64,000 bases of DNA, from assembly GCF_014274685.1 (NCBI RefSeq), contig NZ_CP060393.1, positions 310,001-374,000 on the forward strand, written 5' to 3'. Shown piece after piece: positions 36,501 to 45,620 of the stretch. This DNA is from Edaphobacter sp. 4G125 (GTDB taxonomy: Bacteria > Acidobacteriota > Terriglobia > Terriglobales > Acidobacteriaceae). Position 1 is the first letter of the stretch. Each line of letters opens with the position of its first letter. The position numbers and the translations under genes are program-made. The notes below the pieces were generated by a model. It had not been told where the DNA came from, made no database searches, and saw only the letters and a list, made by a program, of their open reading frames with translations.

Positions 36501-38078
36501 ATGCGTGGAGAGCGTGTGGTCCGGGTTTGTGCCGGGATGTTGGTTGCGGCGTGTCTGTTTGTGCCTCGACTTGTAGCGCAGGCGACTCCTCCGTCTGCGT
36601 CGGCGGCTTCATCGGATGCACACTTCGAGGAGAAGCCGTACGACCTGATTCTGAAGGGTGGTCATGTCATCGATCCGAAAAACAAGGTCGACGCGATCCG
36701 AGATGTAGCTATTAAGGATGGGAAGATTGCGAAAGTGGCCGTTGGGATTCCGGTGAGCTCGGCAATCAAGACGGTGAACGTCGCGGGGCTTTATGTAACA
36801 CCCGGGCTGATCGATATCCACGTTCACGTCTTTTGGGGGTTGAAGAAGGACGACTATGCTGGCGGCGACTGGGCCGTTATGCCGGACGGGTTTACGCTGC
36901 GAAATGGCGTGACGACGGTGGTGGATGCCGGATCTTCGGGGTGGCGCAACTTCGAAACCTTCAAGGAGCGGGTGATCGACCGGTCGCAGACACGTGTTCT
37001 GGCCGAGCTGAATATTGTAGGCGCGGGCATGGGCAGCGGCGCGATCGAACAGAACAAAGAAGATATGGATGGCGAGAAGACCGGCGAAATGGCGCTGAAG
37101 TATCCGGGCATCATCGTCGGCGTGAAGAGCGCACACTTCACGGGGCCGGAGTGGCTTCCGTATGACCAGGCGATCAAGGCGGGAACGATCGCGCACATTC
37201 CAGTGATGATCGACTATGGTGCTCGTCGCGTGGAACGTCCGTTGGAGCAGTTGCTAGAGAATAAGCTGCGGCCGGGAGATATCTATACACATATGTATGG
37301 TGGCAGCCGTGGTGAGCAGGATTCGGAGACGGGTGGACCGGGCAAGGGGATGTGGGAAGGCCGGAAGCGCGGCATCTACTTCGATGTGGGTCATGGGCAG
37401 AGCAGCTTCCTGTTCAGCGTGGCTGTGCCGCTGATCAAGGCGGGTTTTATTCCTGACTCGATCTCGACGGATATTCACTCGGACAATGTGAATGAAGGTC
37501 TGAAAGACCAACTGACGACGGCGGGCAAGTTTCTGGCGATGGGGCTTCCGCTGAAAGAAGTGATTGCAGAGATGACGTGGCATCCAGCGGTGGAAATGCA
37601 GCAGACGCAGCTGGGGCAGTTGTCGGAGGGCGCGATTGCGGACATCGCAGTGCTTAACGTGCGTCATGGCGACTTCGGCTATATCGATGGCTCGGGCGCG
37701 ATGATGAAGGGCCACGAAAGACTGGAGTGCGAGCTGACGCTGAAGGACGGAAAGTTTGTCTACGACCTGAATGGCCGTGCATCGGAGCCGTGGGACCTGC
37801 CGCCAAGTTCGGCGGCGAAGCAGGCGAAGAAGTGGACGTCGCTGCGTATTCCCACCGGCATACCGATGCGTCCGCTCAACCCACAGATGGCGGCGCGAAT
37901 GGCACAGTTCCCTCCACGCTGGAAGCCATATACCGAGGATGCGAATGGCAAGGTGACGGTGAAGGCTGCGGCGAAGCTGACGCCGCAGGGAGCAGCGAAG
38001 CCGAAGCTGGATGTGCCTCCACCTGCGTCGACGTGGGCAACGCCTCCCGCGGACTCATGGCCTGCTGCGAGACGGTAG
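36501..38078 (+). CDS. Secreted amidohydrolase / deacetylase-family metallohydrolase
   Basis: 525 residues from the ATG at 36501 (GGAGG 6 bases upstream). Signal peptide: VCAGMLVAACLFVPRLVAQA. The TIM-barrel amidohydrolase has the start signature DLILKGGHVIDPKN, metal ligands GLIDIHVHVFWG (HxH), a lysine-containing IIVGVKSAHFTGPEW stretch (possible carboxylated lysine) and later histidines YTHMYGG and DVGHGQSS, with DSISTDIHSDN as the aspartate end. The C-terminus folds back to the small beta domain (GAIADIAVLNVRHGDFGYIDG ... ECELTLKDGKFVYDL). Family members act on cyclic amides and N-acyl compounds; the substrate here is unknown. It is 129 bases downstream of the permease and might be functionally linked. 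Confidence 0.85.
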   Translation: MRGERVVRVCAGMLVAACLFVPRLVAQATPPSASAASSDAHFEEKPYDLILKGGHVIDPKNKVDAIRDVAIKDGKIAKVAVGIPVSSAIKTVNVAGLYVTPGLIDIHVHVFWGLKKDDYAGGDWAVMPDGFTLRNGVTTVVDAGSSGWRNFETFKERVIDRSQTRVLAELNIVGAGMGSGAIEQNKEDMDGEKTGEMALKYPGIIVGVKSAHFTGPEWLPYDQAIKAGTIAHIPVMIDYGARRVERPLEQLLENKLRPGDIYTHMYGGSRGEQDSETGGPGKGMWEGRKRGIYFDVGHGQSSFLFSVAVPLIKAGFIPDSISTDIHSDNVNEGLKDQLTTAGKFLAMGLPLKEVIAEMTWHPAVEMQQTQLGQLSEGAIADIAVLNVRHGDFGYIDGSGAMMKGHERLECELTLKDGKFVYDLNGRASEPWDLPPSSAAKQAKKWTSLRIPTGIPMRPLNPQMAARMAQFPPRWKPYTEDANGKVTVKAAAKLTPQGAAKPKLDVPPPASTWATPPADSWPAARR

Positions 38079-38106
38079 AGCCGGTCTATTCAATAACGTT
38101 TACGAG

Positions 38107-38133
38107 AACCCCATACGCAGGTATGGGGTTTTC
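38107..38133 (+). terminator. Rho-independent terminator after the amidohydrolase gene
   Basis: AACCCCATAC (38107-38116) pairs perfectly with GTATGGGGTT (38121-38130) around GCAG, followed by TTC. Confidence 0.8.
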
Positions 38134-38302
38134 TGATGAATAATCGGATTTTTGACGCTCTTCTGTTACCACGATTTACGCGATAAAAATTCGGTTGCTA
38201 TGAATGATGTGTGTGGGTACTTCGTTTGTGGAGGACACTTTTTAGCAAAGACATAATTTTCTTGAAACCCGAGAGTGAAAAATCAAGATTGTCGATACAG
38301 CA

Positions 38303-40018
38303 CTAGACGAGTGCAATCTCAAGCGAGGTAACACTGGCGGGAGGAAATGTATGGACGAGCTTTCCTCCCGCGGGTTTGAGGGACGCGATTGCGCTGGGTT
38401 TGACGGCATTGGGGTGAGCGAAGTCGTTGTGGGCGTGGACGTCGTTTTCGGCGAGTACGGTTCCCTTAGCGGATGTGATGGAGGAGCCGCGTACTGCGAT
38501 CTCGGTGGTGCGAGGTTGCGTGAGATGCGGATTGACCACGGTCAGGGTGAGGGTCTTGCCGTGGAGCGAGGCCGAGCCGCTGAGTCCTGCGAGCGATTGA
38601 ATGGGAGGAAGCTGGCCGATGTAGCTGCTGCCTCCGACCTGGCTGGGTGCGGTACCCATAGGATTCGGGATAGAGGGAGCGTTGAATTCGGTACGGACGG
38701 CCTGGGCGCCGCGATGAGCAAGGTACATCTGGAAGATGTGGAAGGTGGGGGTAACGCAGAACTTGTCCTCTTGCGCAAGCATGAGCGAGTGGAGGCAGTT
38801 GATGGACTGCGCGACGGCTGCTGCGCCGACTTTGTCGGAGTGGCGCTGGAAGATATCGAGAGTGATGCCGGTGAGCAGAGCATCGCGCATGGTGGACTGT
38901 TGCGAGAGGTTGTATTGGGGCGCTAGTTCTGTACCCTTGCCGTACCATGCTCCCCACTCGTCGACAACGAGGCGGACGGAAGGACGCGATTGGTTGGAGA
39001 GCGCGTTGGGGACGGATTCGCGGATTGCGGTCCAGTGGTCAGTGACGACTTTTTCCATCAGACTTCCGCGGGTGAGCAGGTCATAGAACTCGTCGTTGTT
39101 GAAGGCGAGCGCATCGCCTGCGGCAAACTTGGAGGGGCTTCCGGAGGTGTAGTAGTGGATGGAGAGTCCCCAGAGGTGGCGGCGCTCGGGGTTGCCGTAG
39201 AGAGCTTTAAAGAGACGGCGGGTCCAATCGACATCGTCTCCATTGGGACCGACAGCGACGAAACGCAGAGGTGTGGAGCCGTAGGTTGGGGTCCATGCGG
39301 TGAAACGGCGGTACTCGGCGGCGTACTCTTCGGGAGTCATGTTACCGCCACAACCCCAGGACTCGTTGCCGACTCCCCAGAGATCGACGTTGAAGGGGGC
39401 GCGGTCGCCGTTGGCTGCACGTTGTGCGGCGAGGGCATTTGGGGTGGCGGGCGCTGCGGAGTTGGATGGGACGTCTCCGGCGGGGGCGTTGCAGTACTCG
39501 ATCTCCTGATAGAAGTCGCGCGCAGGCTGAGTGCGGAGGTTTGCAGCGAGATAAGGCTTCGCACCGATGGCGCGGCACGTCTGCATAAATTCGTGCAGAC
39601 CATAGGTGTTGGGGTCCTGCTGGTTCCAGAAAGCGGTGCGGGCGGGGCGGCGAGAGCGTGGGCCGATTCCATCGCGCCAGTCGTAAGAGTCCGCAAAACA
39701 ACCGCCGGGCCAGCGCAGTACCGGAGCCTGAACGGCGCGCATGGTGTCGATGAAGTCCTTACGGACGCCATTGATGTTGGGGATCTTTGAAGATTCGCCG
39801 ACCCAGACTCCGTCGTAGATGACTCCACCGAGATGCTCGATGAAGTGGCCATAAATCTCGGGGGAAATCGTGGCGATGGTTTCAGAAGGGGAGATGTCGA
39901 TATGAGCGTCGACTTGTGCTGTCTGGGCAAAGGAAGAGGAGCCGCGCAGGGCGACGGCAGCAGCAGCGAGCGAAGAGGACTTAAGGAAGGCGCGGCGCGA
40001 CGAATAGTTTTGAGACAT
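38303..40018 (-). CDS. Secreted alpha-L-arabinofuranosidase, GH51
   Basis: 571 residues from the ATG at 40018 (AGGGAG about 13 bases upstream); the 30 extra residues of the longer frame are not needed. A Tat-type signal peptide starts with SSRRAFLKSSSLAAAAVALRG, so it is exported folded. The GH51 core: SPEIYGHFIEHLGGVIYDGVWVG, APVLRWPGGCFADSYDWRDGIGP, then the catalytic acid/base glutamate near residue 218 in VGNESWGCGG and the nucleophile near 352 in VVDEWGAWYG. It removes terminal arabinose from plant arabinoxylan and arabinan. It is divergent from the second orphan permease and near GH92. Confidence 0.92.
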   Translation of the reverse strand: MSQNYSSRRAFLKSSSLAAAAVALRGSSSFAQTAQVDAHIDISPSETIATISPEIYGHFIEHLGGVIYDGVWVGESSKIPNINGVRKDFIDTMRAVQAPVLRWPGGCFADSYDWRDGIGPRSRRPARTAFWNQQDPNTYGLHEFMQTCRAIGAKPYLAANLRTQPARDFYQEIEYCNAPAGDVPSNSAAPATPNALAAQRAANGDRAPFNVDLWGVGNESWGCGGNMTPEEYAAEYRRFTAWTPTYGSTPLRFVAVGPNGDDVDWTRRLFKALYGNPERRHLWGLSIHYYTSGSPSKFAAGDALAFNNDEFYDLLTRGSLMEKVVTDHWTAIRESVPNALSNQSRPSVRLVVDEWGAWYGKGTELAPQYNLSQQSTMRDALLTGITLDIFQRHSDKVGAAAVAQSINCLHSLMLAQEDKFCVTPTFHIFQMYLAHRGAQAVRTEFNAPSIPNPMGTAPSQVGGSSYIGQLPPIQSLAGLSGSASLHGKTLTLTVVNPHLTQPRTTEIAVRGSSITSAKGTVLAENDVHAHNDFAHPNAVKPSAIASLKPAGGKLVHTFPPASVTSLEIALV

Positions 40019-40267
40019 GGAAAAAATCGTTCTCCCTTTGGAAACACCGTTATACAGGAAAGCCAAGGGTGAGGAAAATTGCACGTGATGCCGAAGATGG
40101 CTGTCCATCGGTGGACAGCAAAGAACGGAAATGGACAGGGCCGCAAAAGAGGCGCCAGCGTAAGTGTTTGATAAATGCGGGGATGTGGTTTGCCATTGGT
40201 GGAAAGCGACGTGCTTCTCTTATCGAGAGGGAGTGTGGGCCAGCCGTTCCTGCAAGGAGAACAAGAG

Positions 40268-42805
40268 ATGACAGTGTTGATTCAGGACATCCGGTATGCA
40301 CTGAGACAACTGCGTAAGACGCCAGGGTTTACTGCGACGGTGCTACTGACGATCGCGTTGGGTATCGGTGCGAATGCCGCGATCTTCACGCTGGTGAACT
40401 CGGTACTGCTCCAGAACCTTCCCGTGGCTGATCCTGCGACGTTGGTCCATATCGGCGAAGGTACCGACTGCTGCGTCAATGGTGGAGCCAAGAAGGATGG
40501 CAACTACTCGCTCTTCCCTACCGAGACTTATCAATATCTGAAGAAGAACGCACCGGAGTTCGAAGAGTTAGCGGCGATGCAGGCAGGGTATGCGTATCGT
40601 CCGCTTACGGTGCGTCGCGATGGAGCAGATAGCCTGGCGCAGTCTGCCCAGGGAGAGTTTGTCTCCGGAAACTACTTCCGTACTTTTGGTCTTCGGCCCA
40701 ACGTCGGTCGCCTCTTCACCGATTCCGATGATGTCGAAGGCGCTCCAATGACAGGTGTGATGAGTTACAGCACCTGGCAGAAGGACTATAACGCCGATCC
40801 ATCGGTGGTGGGCAGCACCTTCTGGGTGAATACCAAACCGGTGACGGTGGTGGGCGTGGCTCCCAGGGGATTTTTTGGCGATCGTGTGACCAGTACTCCG
40901 CCGGAGTTCTACCTGCCTATTCAGTCGATGGACGCATTGTCGAACGCGTCCTTTGTGAAGGATCCCAGAATAAGCTGGCTTTATTTGATCGGACGCACGA
41001 AGATGGGCACCGCCATGGTTCCATTGCAGCAGAAGGTGAATGCCCTGTTGAAGCAGGAATTTACCACCCTCAAGGACTACAAAGGCCCCGAGGGTGAAAA
41101 TTTGTTGTCGAGGGTTCATGCCACTTTGACACCCGGGGGAGCCGGCATTCAGGCAATGCAGAAGCAATACACCTCGCACCTGCACCTGTTGATGTGGGTT
41201 GCCGGGTTGGTATTGCTAATTGCGTGCGCCAATATTGCAAACTTGCTTCTGGTGCGCGGGATGAATCGCCGCACGGAGATGTCGGTACGCACAGCGCTTG
41301 GAGCACAGCGGATGAGGATCGTGCGTCAGTTGTTGACGGAGAGCGTGGTGCTGTCGGTGCTTGGCGGAATTGCCGGGCTGGCGGTCGCATACCTGGGAGC
41401 GAAGATGCTGCTGGCGCTGGCGTTCCCCGGTGCGACGAGCGTGACAATTAATGCTGCTCCCTCGTTGCCGATTGTTGGTTTTGCCTTCGCGTTGTCGCTG
41501 GTGACGGGTGTCCTGTTTGGAGTAGCTCCCGCATGGATGGCGGCCAAGGCAGAACCTGCGGATGCGTTGCGCTCGGGTACGCGGACGACGACGGGCGGCG
41601 CTTCGCTGTTACAGCGCTCGCTGGTCGTGTTGCAAGCTGCGCTCTCGGTGGTGCTGCTGGTGGGAGCAGGGTTGTTTGCGCAGAGCCTGAGCAAGCTCGA
41701 GAGTACGGACATGAAGCTGAACGCCACGAATCGATACATTGTGCATATCAACCCGCAGGCCGCAGGCTATGCCACGACGCAAGCGGAGACCCTCAATCGC
41801 ACGATTGAAAATAATTTTCGTGCGATTCCCGGCATTGTGAAGGTGGGGCTTGCCAGCTACACGCCAATGGAGGAGGAGAACTGGAGCAGCGGCATACAAG
41901 TGCAAGGGCAGCCCGATCCGCACAAGGGTGCTTCCTTTGTAAAAATTAATTCTGAGTACCTCGATTCTGTCGGTACGCACGTGGTGATGGGCCGGGGCTT
42001 CGGTCCGCAAGATACTTCAACCTCACCCGCTACGGCTGTCGTCAATCAATCCTTCGTCAAGCAATTTCTCAACGGCGAAAATCCCATTGGCCGACGCTTC
42101 GGCGAAGGCAAACCTGAAGCCGCAGGCGACTATGAGATCGTCGGGGTCGTCGAGGACACAGCTTATGTGACGGTGCGCTGGAAGGACCACAGCATGTTCT
42201 TCCTTCCGCTTACACAAAGAGCGCCCAGTGATACGAAAACCCCTATAGAGAAAGACACCAGCCTTTATGCATACGCCATCGTGATCCAAACGGATCGTCC
42301 GATGAATAACATGGAGTCGCTCACGCGCCGCACGCTGGCCGCGATCAATCCCAACCTGACGGTCGTCAAATTTCAAACGTTCTCGGAGCAGATTGCAGGG
42401 CGATTCACCGAGGAGCGTCTAATTGCGCGGTTGACGACGTTGTTCGGCCTGCTGGCTCTGCTACTGGCGACGATTGGGCTGTATGGGGTGACGGCGTATG
42501 GTGTAGCACGGCGGACATCGGAGATTGGAATTCGTATGGCGCTGGGCGCAGAGCGTGGCAGTGTTGTGGCGATGATTCTACGCGGCGCAATGCTGCAAAC
42601 CGTAATCGGCCTGGCGATTGGAGCTCCAGTGGCGTTCCTTTGTGTGCGGTTCGTGAAGTCGCAGCTCTATGAGATTTCGCACGCGAGTGTTGCGGTGATG
42701 GCGCTTGCGATGGTGACGCTGACGGTAGCGGCATGTATCGCGGGAGTGATTCCGGCGCGGCGTGCAGCTTCGATCGATCCGGTGCAGGCTCTCAGGACCG
42801 AATAG
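40268..42805 (+). CDS. MacB/FtsX-type orphan ABC permease, second copy
   Basis: 845 residues from the ATG at 40268 (AAGGAG 8 bases upstream); the extra 31 residues of the longer frame are spurious. The layout matches the 33822 gene: IQDIRYALRQLRKTPGFTATVLLTIALGIGANAAIFTLVNSV, a periplasmic domain with GNYFRTFGLRPNVGRLF, two FtsX blocks (LVLLIACANIANLLLVRGMNRRTEMSVRTALGAQRMR and GLYGVTAYGVARRTSEIGIRMALGAERGSVV) and a conserved C-terminal PARRAASIDPVQALRTE. Both copies have CCVDGG / CCVNGG near residue 60-70, so they are closely related subtypes. No ATPase gene is next to it. It terminates at a strong hairpin shared with the convergent GH92 gene. Confidence 0.93.
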   Translation: MTVLIQDIRYALRQLRKTPGFTATVLLTIALGIGANAAIFTLVNSVLLQNLPVADPATLVHIGEGTDCCVNGGAKKDGNYSLFPTETYQYLKKNAPEFEELAAMQAGYAYRPLTVRRDGADSLAQSAQGEFVSGNYFRTFGLRPNVGRLFTDSDDVEGAPMTGVMSYSTWQKDYNADPSVVGSTFWVNTKPVTVVGVAPRGFFGDRVTSTPPEFYLPIQSMDALSNASFVKDPRISWLYLIGRTKMGTAMVPLQQKVNALLKQEFTTLKDYKGPEGENLLSRVHATLTPGGAGIQAMQKQYTSHLHLLMWVAGLVLLIACANIANLLLVRGMNRRTEMSVRTALGAQRMRIVRQLLTESVVLSVLGGIAGLAVAYLGAKMLLALAFPGATSVTINAAPSLPIVGFAFALSLVTGVLFGVAPAWMAAKAEPADALRSGTRTTTGGASLLQRSLVVLQAALSVVLLVGAGLFAQSLSKLESTDMKLNATNRYIVHINPQAAGYATTQAETLNRTIENNFRAIPGIVKVGLASYTPMEEENWSSGIQVQGQPDPHKGASFVKINSEYLDSVGTHVVMGRGFGPQDTSTSPATAVVNQSFVKQFLNGENPIGRRFGEGKPEAAGDYEIVGVVEDTAYVTVRWKDHSMFFLPLTQRAPSDTKTPIEKDTSLYAYAIVIQTDRPMNNMESLTRRTLAAINPNLTVVKFQTFSEQIAGRFTEERLIARLTTLFGLLALLLATIGLYGVTAYGVARRTSEIGIRMALGAERGSVVAMILRGAMLQTVIGLAIGAPVAFLCVRFVKSQLYEISHASVAVMALAMVTLTVAACIAGVIPARRAASIDPVQALRTE

Positions 42806-42818
42806 ATATCTCCTCAGT

Positions 42819-42862
42819 GCTCGCCGCGCCAGTGCTCATGTGGTCGCGGCGAGCCCCTTTTT
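42819..42862 (+). terminator. Terminator between the orphan permease and the GH92 gene
   Basis: GCTCGCCGCG (42819-42828) pairs perfectly with CGCGGCGAGC (42845-42854), followed by CCCCTTTTT on the plus strand. It sits between two convergent genes. Confidence 0.85.
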
Positions 42863-42867
42863 ACTTT

Positions 42868-45084
42868 TCAGTGCTGGTCGAAGAGACTGCGATTTGGCTC
42901 GGGTCCCATGATGAATTCGAGTGTGCCTCCGCGCATGAGGTCAGAGTGTTGGATGCGAGGAGTTTTCAGCGGTCGACCGTTGAGCTTAGCTGATTGGATG
43001 TAATGGTTCTTTGCGCTGGCATTATGGGCAAGGATAATGAAGCGTTTTCCTCCGGGAAGATTGAGGGTTGCGGAGGGAAAGCGTGGCGTACCGATCCAGT
43101 ATTCCGGGATACCCGGAGCAACGGGGTAGAAGCCGAGCGAGGAGAAGATCCACCAAGCGGACATCTGTCCGGCGTCGTCATTTCCGGGTAGACCGGAGGG
43201 TGTGTCGTTGTAGACATCAAGCAGCGTTGCGATGCGCTGCTGTGTCTTCCAGGCGGCGCCCGCCTGATCGTAGAGATAAGCGATGTGATGGCCGGGTTCG
43301 TTGCCGGGGTCGTAAAGATTTTTGGCAAAGAGGCCATCGAGTTTCGCTATGAAGGCATCGTTGCCGCCGAGTGCAGCGATGAGGCCGTCGACGTCCTGCG
43401 GGACATAGAAGGTGTATTGATAGGCGTTGGATTCGGTGACGAAGCTGGCCCACTTGTCGTAGACGAAGGGAGTGATCCAGGAACCGTCTTCATGACGTCC
43501 GCGAGCGAATTTCGTTTCGGGATCGATGACATTCTTCCAATTGCTGCCGCGCCTGGTGAGGACGGCTGCGTCGTCCTTATGTCCGAGATCAGAGGCGAGA
43601 TGCGCAATGATGGCGTCGTCGAAGGCGTACTCGAGTGTGCGTGAGACTTGTTCTTTTTGGTGGAAGGCTTCATTGACAGGATCTTCGAGCGGAATGTAGC
43701 CGTACTTGATGTACGACTGAAGAGCACGCCGGCCGAGGCCATCTTTGTATTGCTCATAGGGCGGCGTGTCGAAGGCATTCTGACGAATGAGACGCCATGC
43801 GGAGGCAACGTCGAAATTGCGCAGGCCCTTTGCGTAAGCATCGGTGATGACGACACCAGTGTGGTCGCCGATCATCTCGGAGGTGTAGCTGTTCCATGCC
43901 GGGAAGATGGGCAAGTAACTTCCCTGTTCTCCTTTGAGGACGAGTGACTGCATCATAGAGGGGATGCGTGCGGGATCGAGGATGGTGAGAAGCGGAAGCT
44001 GCGCGCGATAAATGTCCCAAAGGGAGAAGTCGTCGTAGTAGACGCCGCTGGGGATCTTTTCAATCTTGCTGCCGTTCGCAAAACGAGGATAGGAGCCGTC
44101 GGCATCGCTGACGATGCGCGGCAGCATCATGGAATGATAGAGCGCGGTGTAGAAGGTGCGGCGCTCGGCGGCTGTTCCTCCCTGAATCGCGGCAACATCG
44201 AGAGCCTTGGTCCAGACACGGGTCGTCTTAGCGCGGAGAGCTGCGAAGTCCCACGCGGGAATTTCGTCGTTGAGGTTTTTGCGTGCGGCGTCAAGAGAAG
44301 TAAACGACGTACCGACTTTGGCGAGCAAAGGTTGTGCAGGGGAAGCAGCGAAGCTGATGTAAGCCCCCATGTGTTCGCAGTGTCCTTTGCCGTTGAGCTC
44401 CTGCTCACGGGTGATCTTCGCGTCGCACCATGTGCCGGATTGAGAAGGCTTGCTGTTGAAGCGAATGACAAAGTAGCCACTGAAGCCAGCGGGTTTTCCA
44501 TTGCCCTGATAGATGCGATAGACGGGGTTATAACCGAGGATCTCATTGTGTGAGAGGTCGACCTTGACCCAGCCATCCTTCATGCGAGCGTTGGGTTCGA
44601 TGATGAGATTCGCAGTGCCAGGCTTGGTGTAGGTGATACGTAACATTCCGGCACGGATGCCTGCGGTCATCTCAACTTGCTCGTTGTAAGCAGGCAGTTT
44701 GACGGAGTAGAAGGCGGGCTGAGTGATCTCGTCGGCGTGGGTGAAGGCCGCGGCGCGTGCTTCGGGCTCGGGCTTGAGATCGCCGAAGGTCGGCATGAGG
44801 GTGACGGAGCCGTAGTCCTGGGTGCAGGAGCCGCTCATCCAATGCGAGGCACGGAAACCAGTAAGTTTGGTGTCGGAGAAGAGATAGGGTGAGACGCATT
44901 TCTTCTCGGTGGAGTGCGCTTCGGGGATGAAGTTGGTCATGGCGAAGGGCTCGCCGACGGCAGGCGTTGTCTGGCCTTCATTCGCAGTGCCGATATGCGG
45001 ATCGACGAGAGAGTAAGGCGTCTGGGCAAAGGCAAAGGCAGCAAGCAATGGGATCAGGGCAAGAGTTCGCTTGAGAAGAGGCAT
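42868..45084 (-). CDS. Secreted alpha-mannosidase, GH92
   Basis: 738 residues from the ATG at 45084, which leaves a signal peptide (TLALIPLLAAFAFAQT). Family GH92 features run throughout: YSLVDPHIGTANEGQTTPAVGEPFAMTNFIPEAH at the N-terminus, FRASHWMSGSCTQDYGSVTLMP, the TVRVWTKALD-like start of the catalytic barrel, SLWDIYRAQLPLLTILDP, GDHTGVVITDAYAKG, and NDDAGQMSAWWIFSSLGFYPVAPG near the C-terminus. GH92 are calcium-dependent exo-alpha-mannosidases acting on N-glycans and fungal mannan. It is upstream of and divergent from the blaI gene. Confidence 0.92.
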   Translation of the reverse strand: MPLLKRTLALIPLLAAFAFAQTPYSLVDPHIGTANEGQTTPAVGEPFAMTNFIPEAHSTEKKCVSPYLFSDTKLTGFRASHWMSGSCTQDYGSVTLMPTFGDLKPEPEARAAAFTHADEITQPAFYSVKLPAYNEQVEMTAGIRAGMLRITYTKPGTANLIIEPNARMKDGWVKVDLSHNEILGYNPVYRIYQGNGKPAGFSGYFVIRFNSKPSQSGTWCDAKITREQELNGKGHCEHMGAYISFAASPAQPLLAKVGTSFTSLDAARKNLNDEIPAWDFAALRAKTTRVWTKALDVAAIQGGTAAERRTFYTALYHSMMLPRIVSDADGSYPRFANGSKIEKIPSGVYYDDFSLWDIYRAQLPLLTILDPARIPSMMQSLVLKGEQGSYLPIFPAWNSYTSEMIGDHTGVVITDAYAKGLRNFDVASAWRLIRQNAFDTPPYEQYKDGLGRRALQSYIKYGYIPLEDPVNEAFHQKEQVSRTLEYAFDDAIIAHLASDLGHKDDAAVLTRRGSNWKNVIDPETKFARGRHEDGSWITPFVYDKWASFVTESNAYQYTFYVPQDVDGLIAALGGNDAFIAKLDGLFAKNLYDPGNEPGHHIAYLYDQAGAAWKTQQRIATLLDVYNDTPSGLPGNDDAGQMSAWWIFSSLGFYPVAPGIPEYWIGTPRFPSATLNLPGGKRFIILAHNASAKNHYIQSAKLNGRPLKTPRIQHSDLMRGGTLEFIMGPEPNRSLFDQH

Positions 45085-45166
45085 CGGGAGAATGATAGCT
45101 GAGCGATCGATGCCAATGCATTGAAAGCGCAGTTGTTTACAGGGTAAAACGACGTACACATCGTAT

Positions 45167-45228
45167 CTCCTAAGAATTTAGTTGACAAAGTTTGTTCGTA
45201 AGCATAACGTCTCCTAACGAATTAGGAG
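45167..45228. promoter_or_regulatory. blaI promoter with two operator-like palindromes
   Basis: TTGACA (45182-45187) and a weak -10 TAACGT (45205-45210) are 17 bases apart. Operator 2 is a perfect 7-4-7 palindrome, CTCCTAA-CGAA-TTAGGAG (45211-45228), and its right half overlaps the Shine-Dalgarno AGGAGG. Operator 1 is CTCCTAA-GAAT-TTAGTTG (45167-45184), 44 bases upstream and overlapping the -35. This is what an autoregulated BlaI-type repressor operon should look like. Confidence 0.75.
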
Positions 45229-45236
45229 GTTAAGGC

Positions 45237-45620
45237 ATGGGGCGAGGGGAAAAGGAAGCATTGACCAAGCTGGAGCTCGAGATCATGCAGGTGATCTGGA
45301 GGCAGGGCACGAGCACGGTCAGCGCTGTGCAGGAAGGGCTGGAGCAGGAGTTGGCTTATACGACCGTGCAGACAATGCTGAACATTCTGCACCGCAAGGG
45401 AAAGTTGAAGCGCAAGCTAAAGGGCCGCGCGTTTGAGTACAGCGCGGTGGTGAGTGAGGCGAAGGCATCGCATCATGCTCTTCGGGATCTGGTGGATCGC
45501 ATGTTCGGTGGATCGAGCGAAGAGCTGGTGATGAGTCTGGTCAAAAGCAAGCAGATTGACGCCGAGCAGCTTGCTCGTCTGACACGCAGGTTGGAGAAGG
45601 AAAAAGGGGATGAGCAATGA
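45237..45620 (+). CDS. BlaI/MecI/CopY-family transcriptional repressor
   Basis: 127 residues, AGGAGG 7 bases upstream. Winged-helix pattern of the family: LTKLELEIMQVIWRQGTSTVSAVQEGLEQELAYTTVQTMLNILHRKGKLKRKLKGRAFEYSAVVSEAKA, then a dimerisation tail ending in RLTRRLEKEKG. In staphylococcal BlaI the protein is cut to relieve repression; the cleavage site itself is not identifiable here. It is translationally coupled to the M56 gene (stop 45618-45620 overlaps the ATG at 45617). The two operators in front of it suggest self-repression. Confidence 0.93.
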   Translation: MGRGEKEALTKLELEIMQVIWRQGTSTVSAVQEGLEQELAYTTVQTMLNILHRKGKLKRKLKGRAFEYSAVVSEAKASHHALRDLVDRMFGGSSEELVMSLVKSKQIDAEQLARLTRRLEKEKGDEQ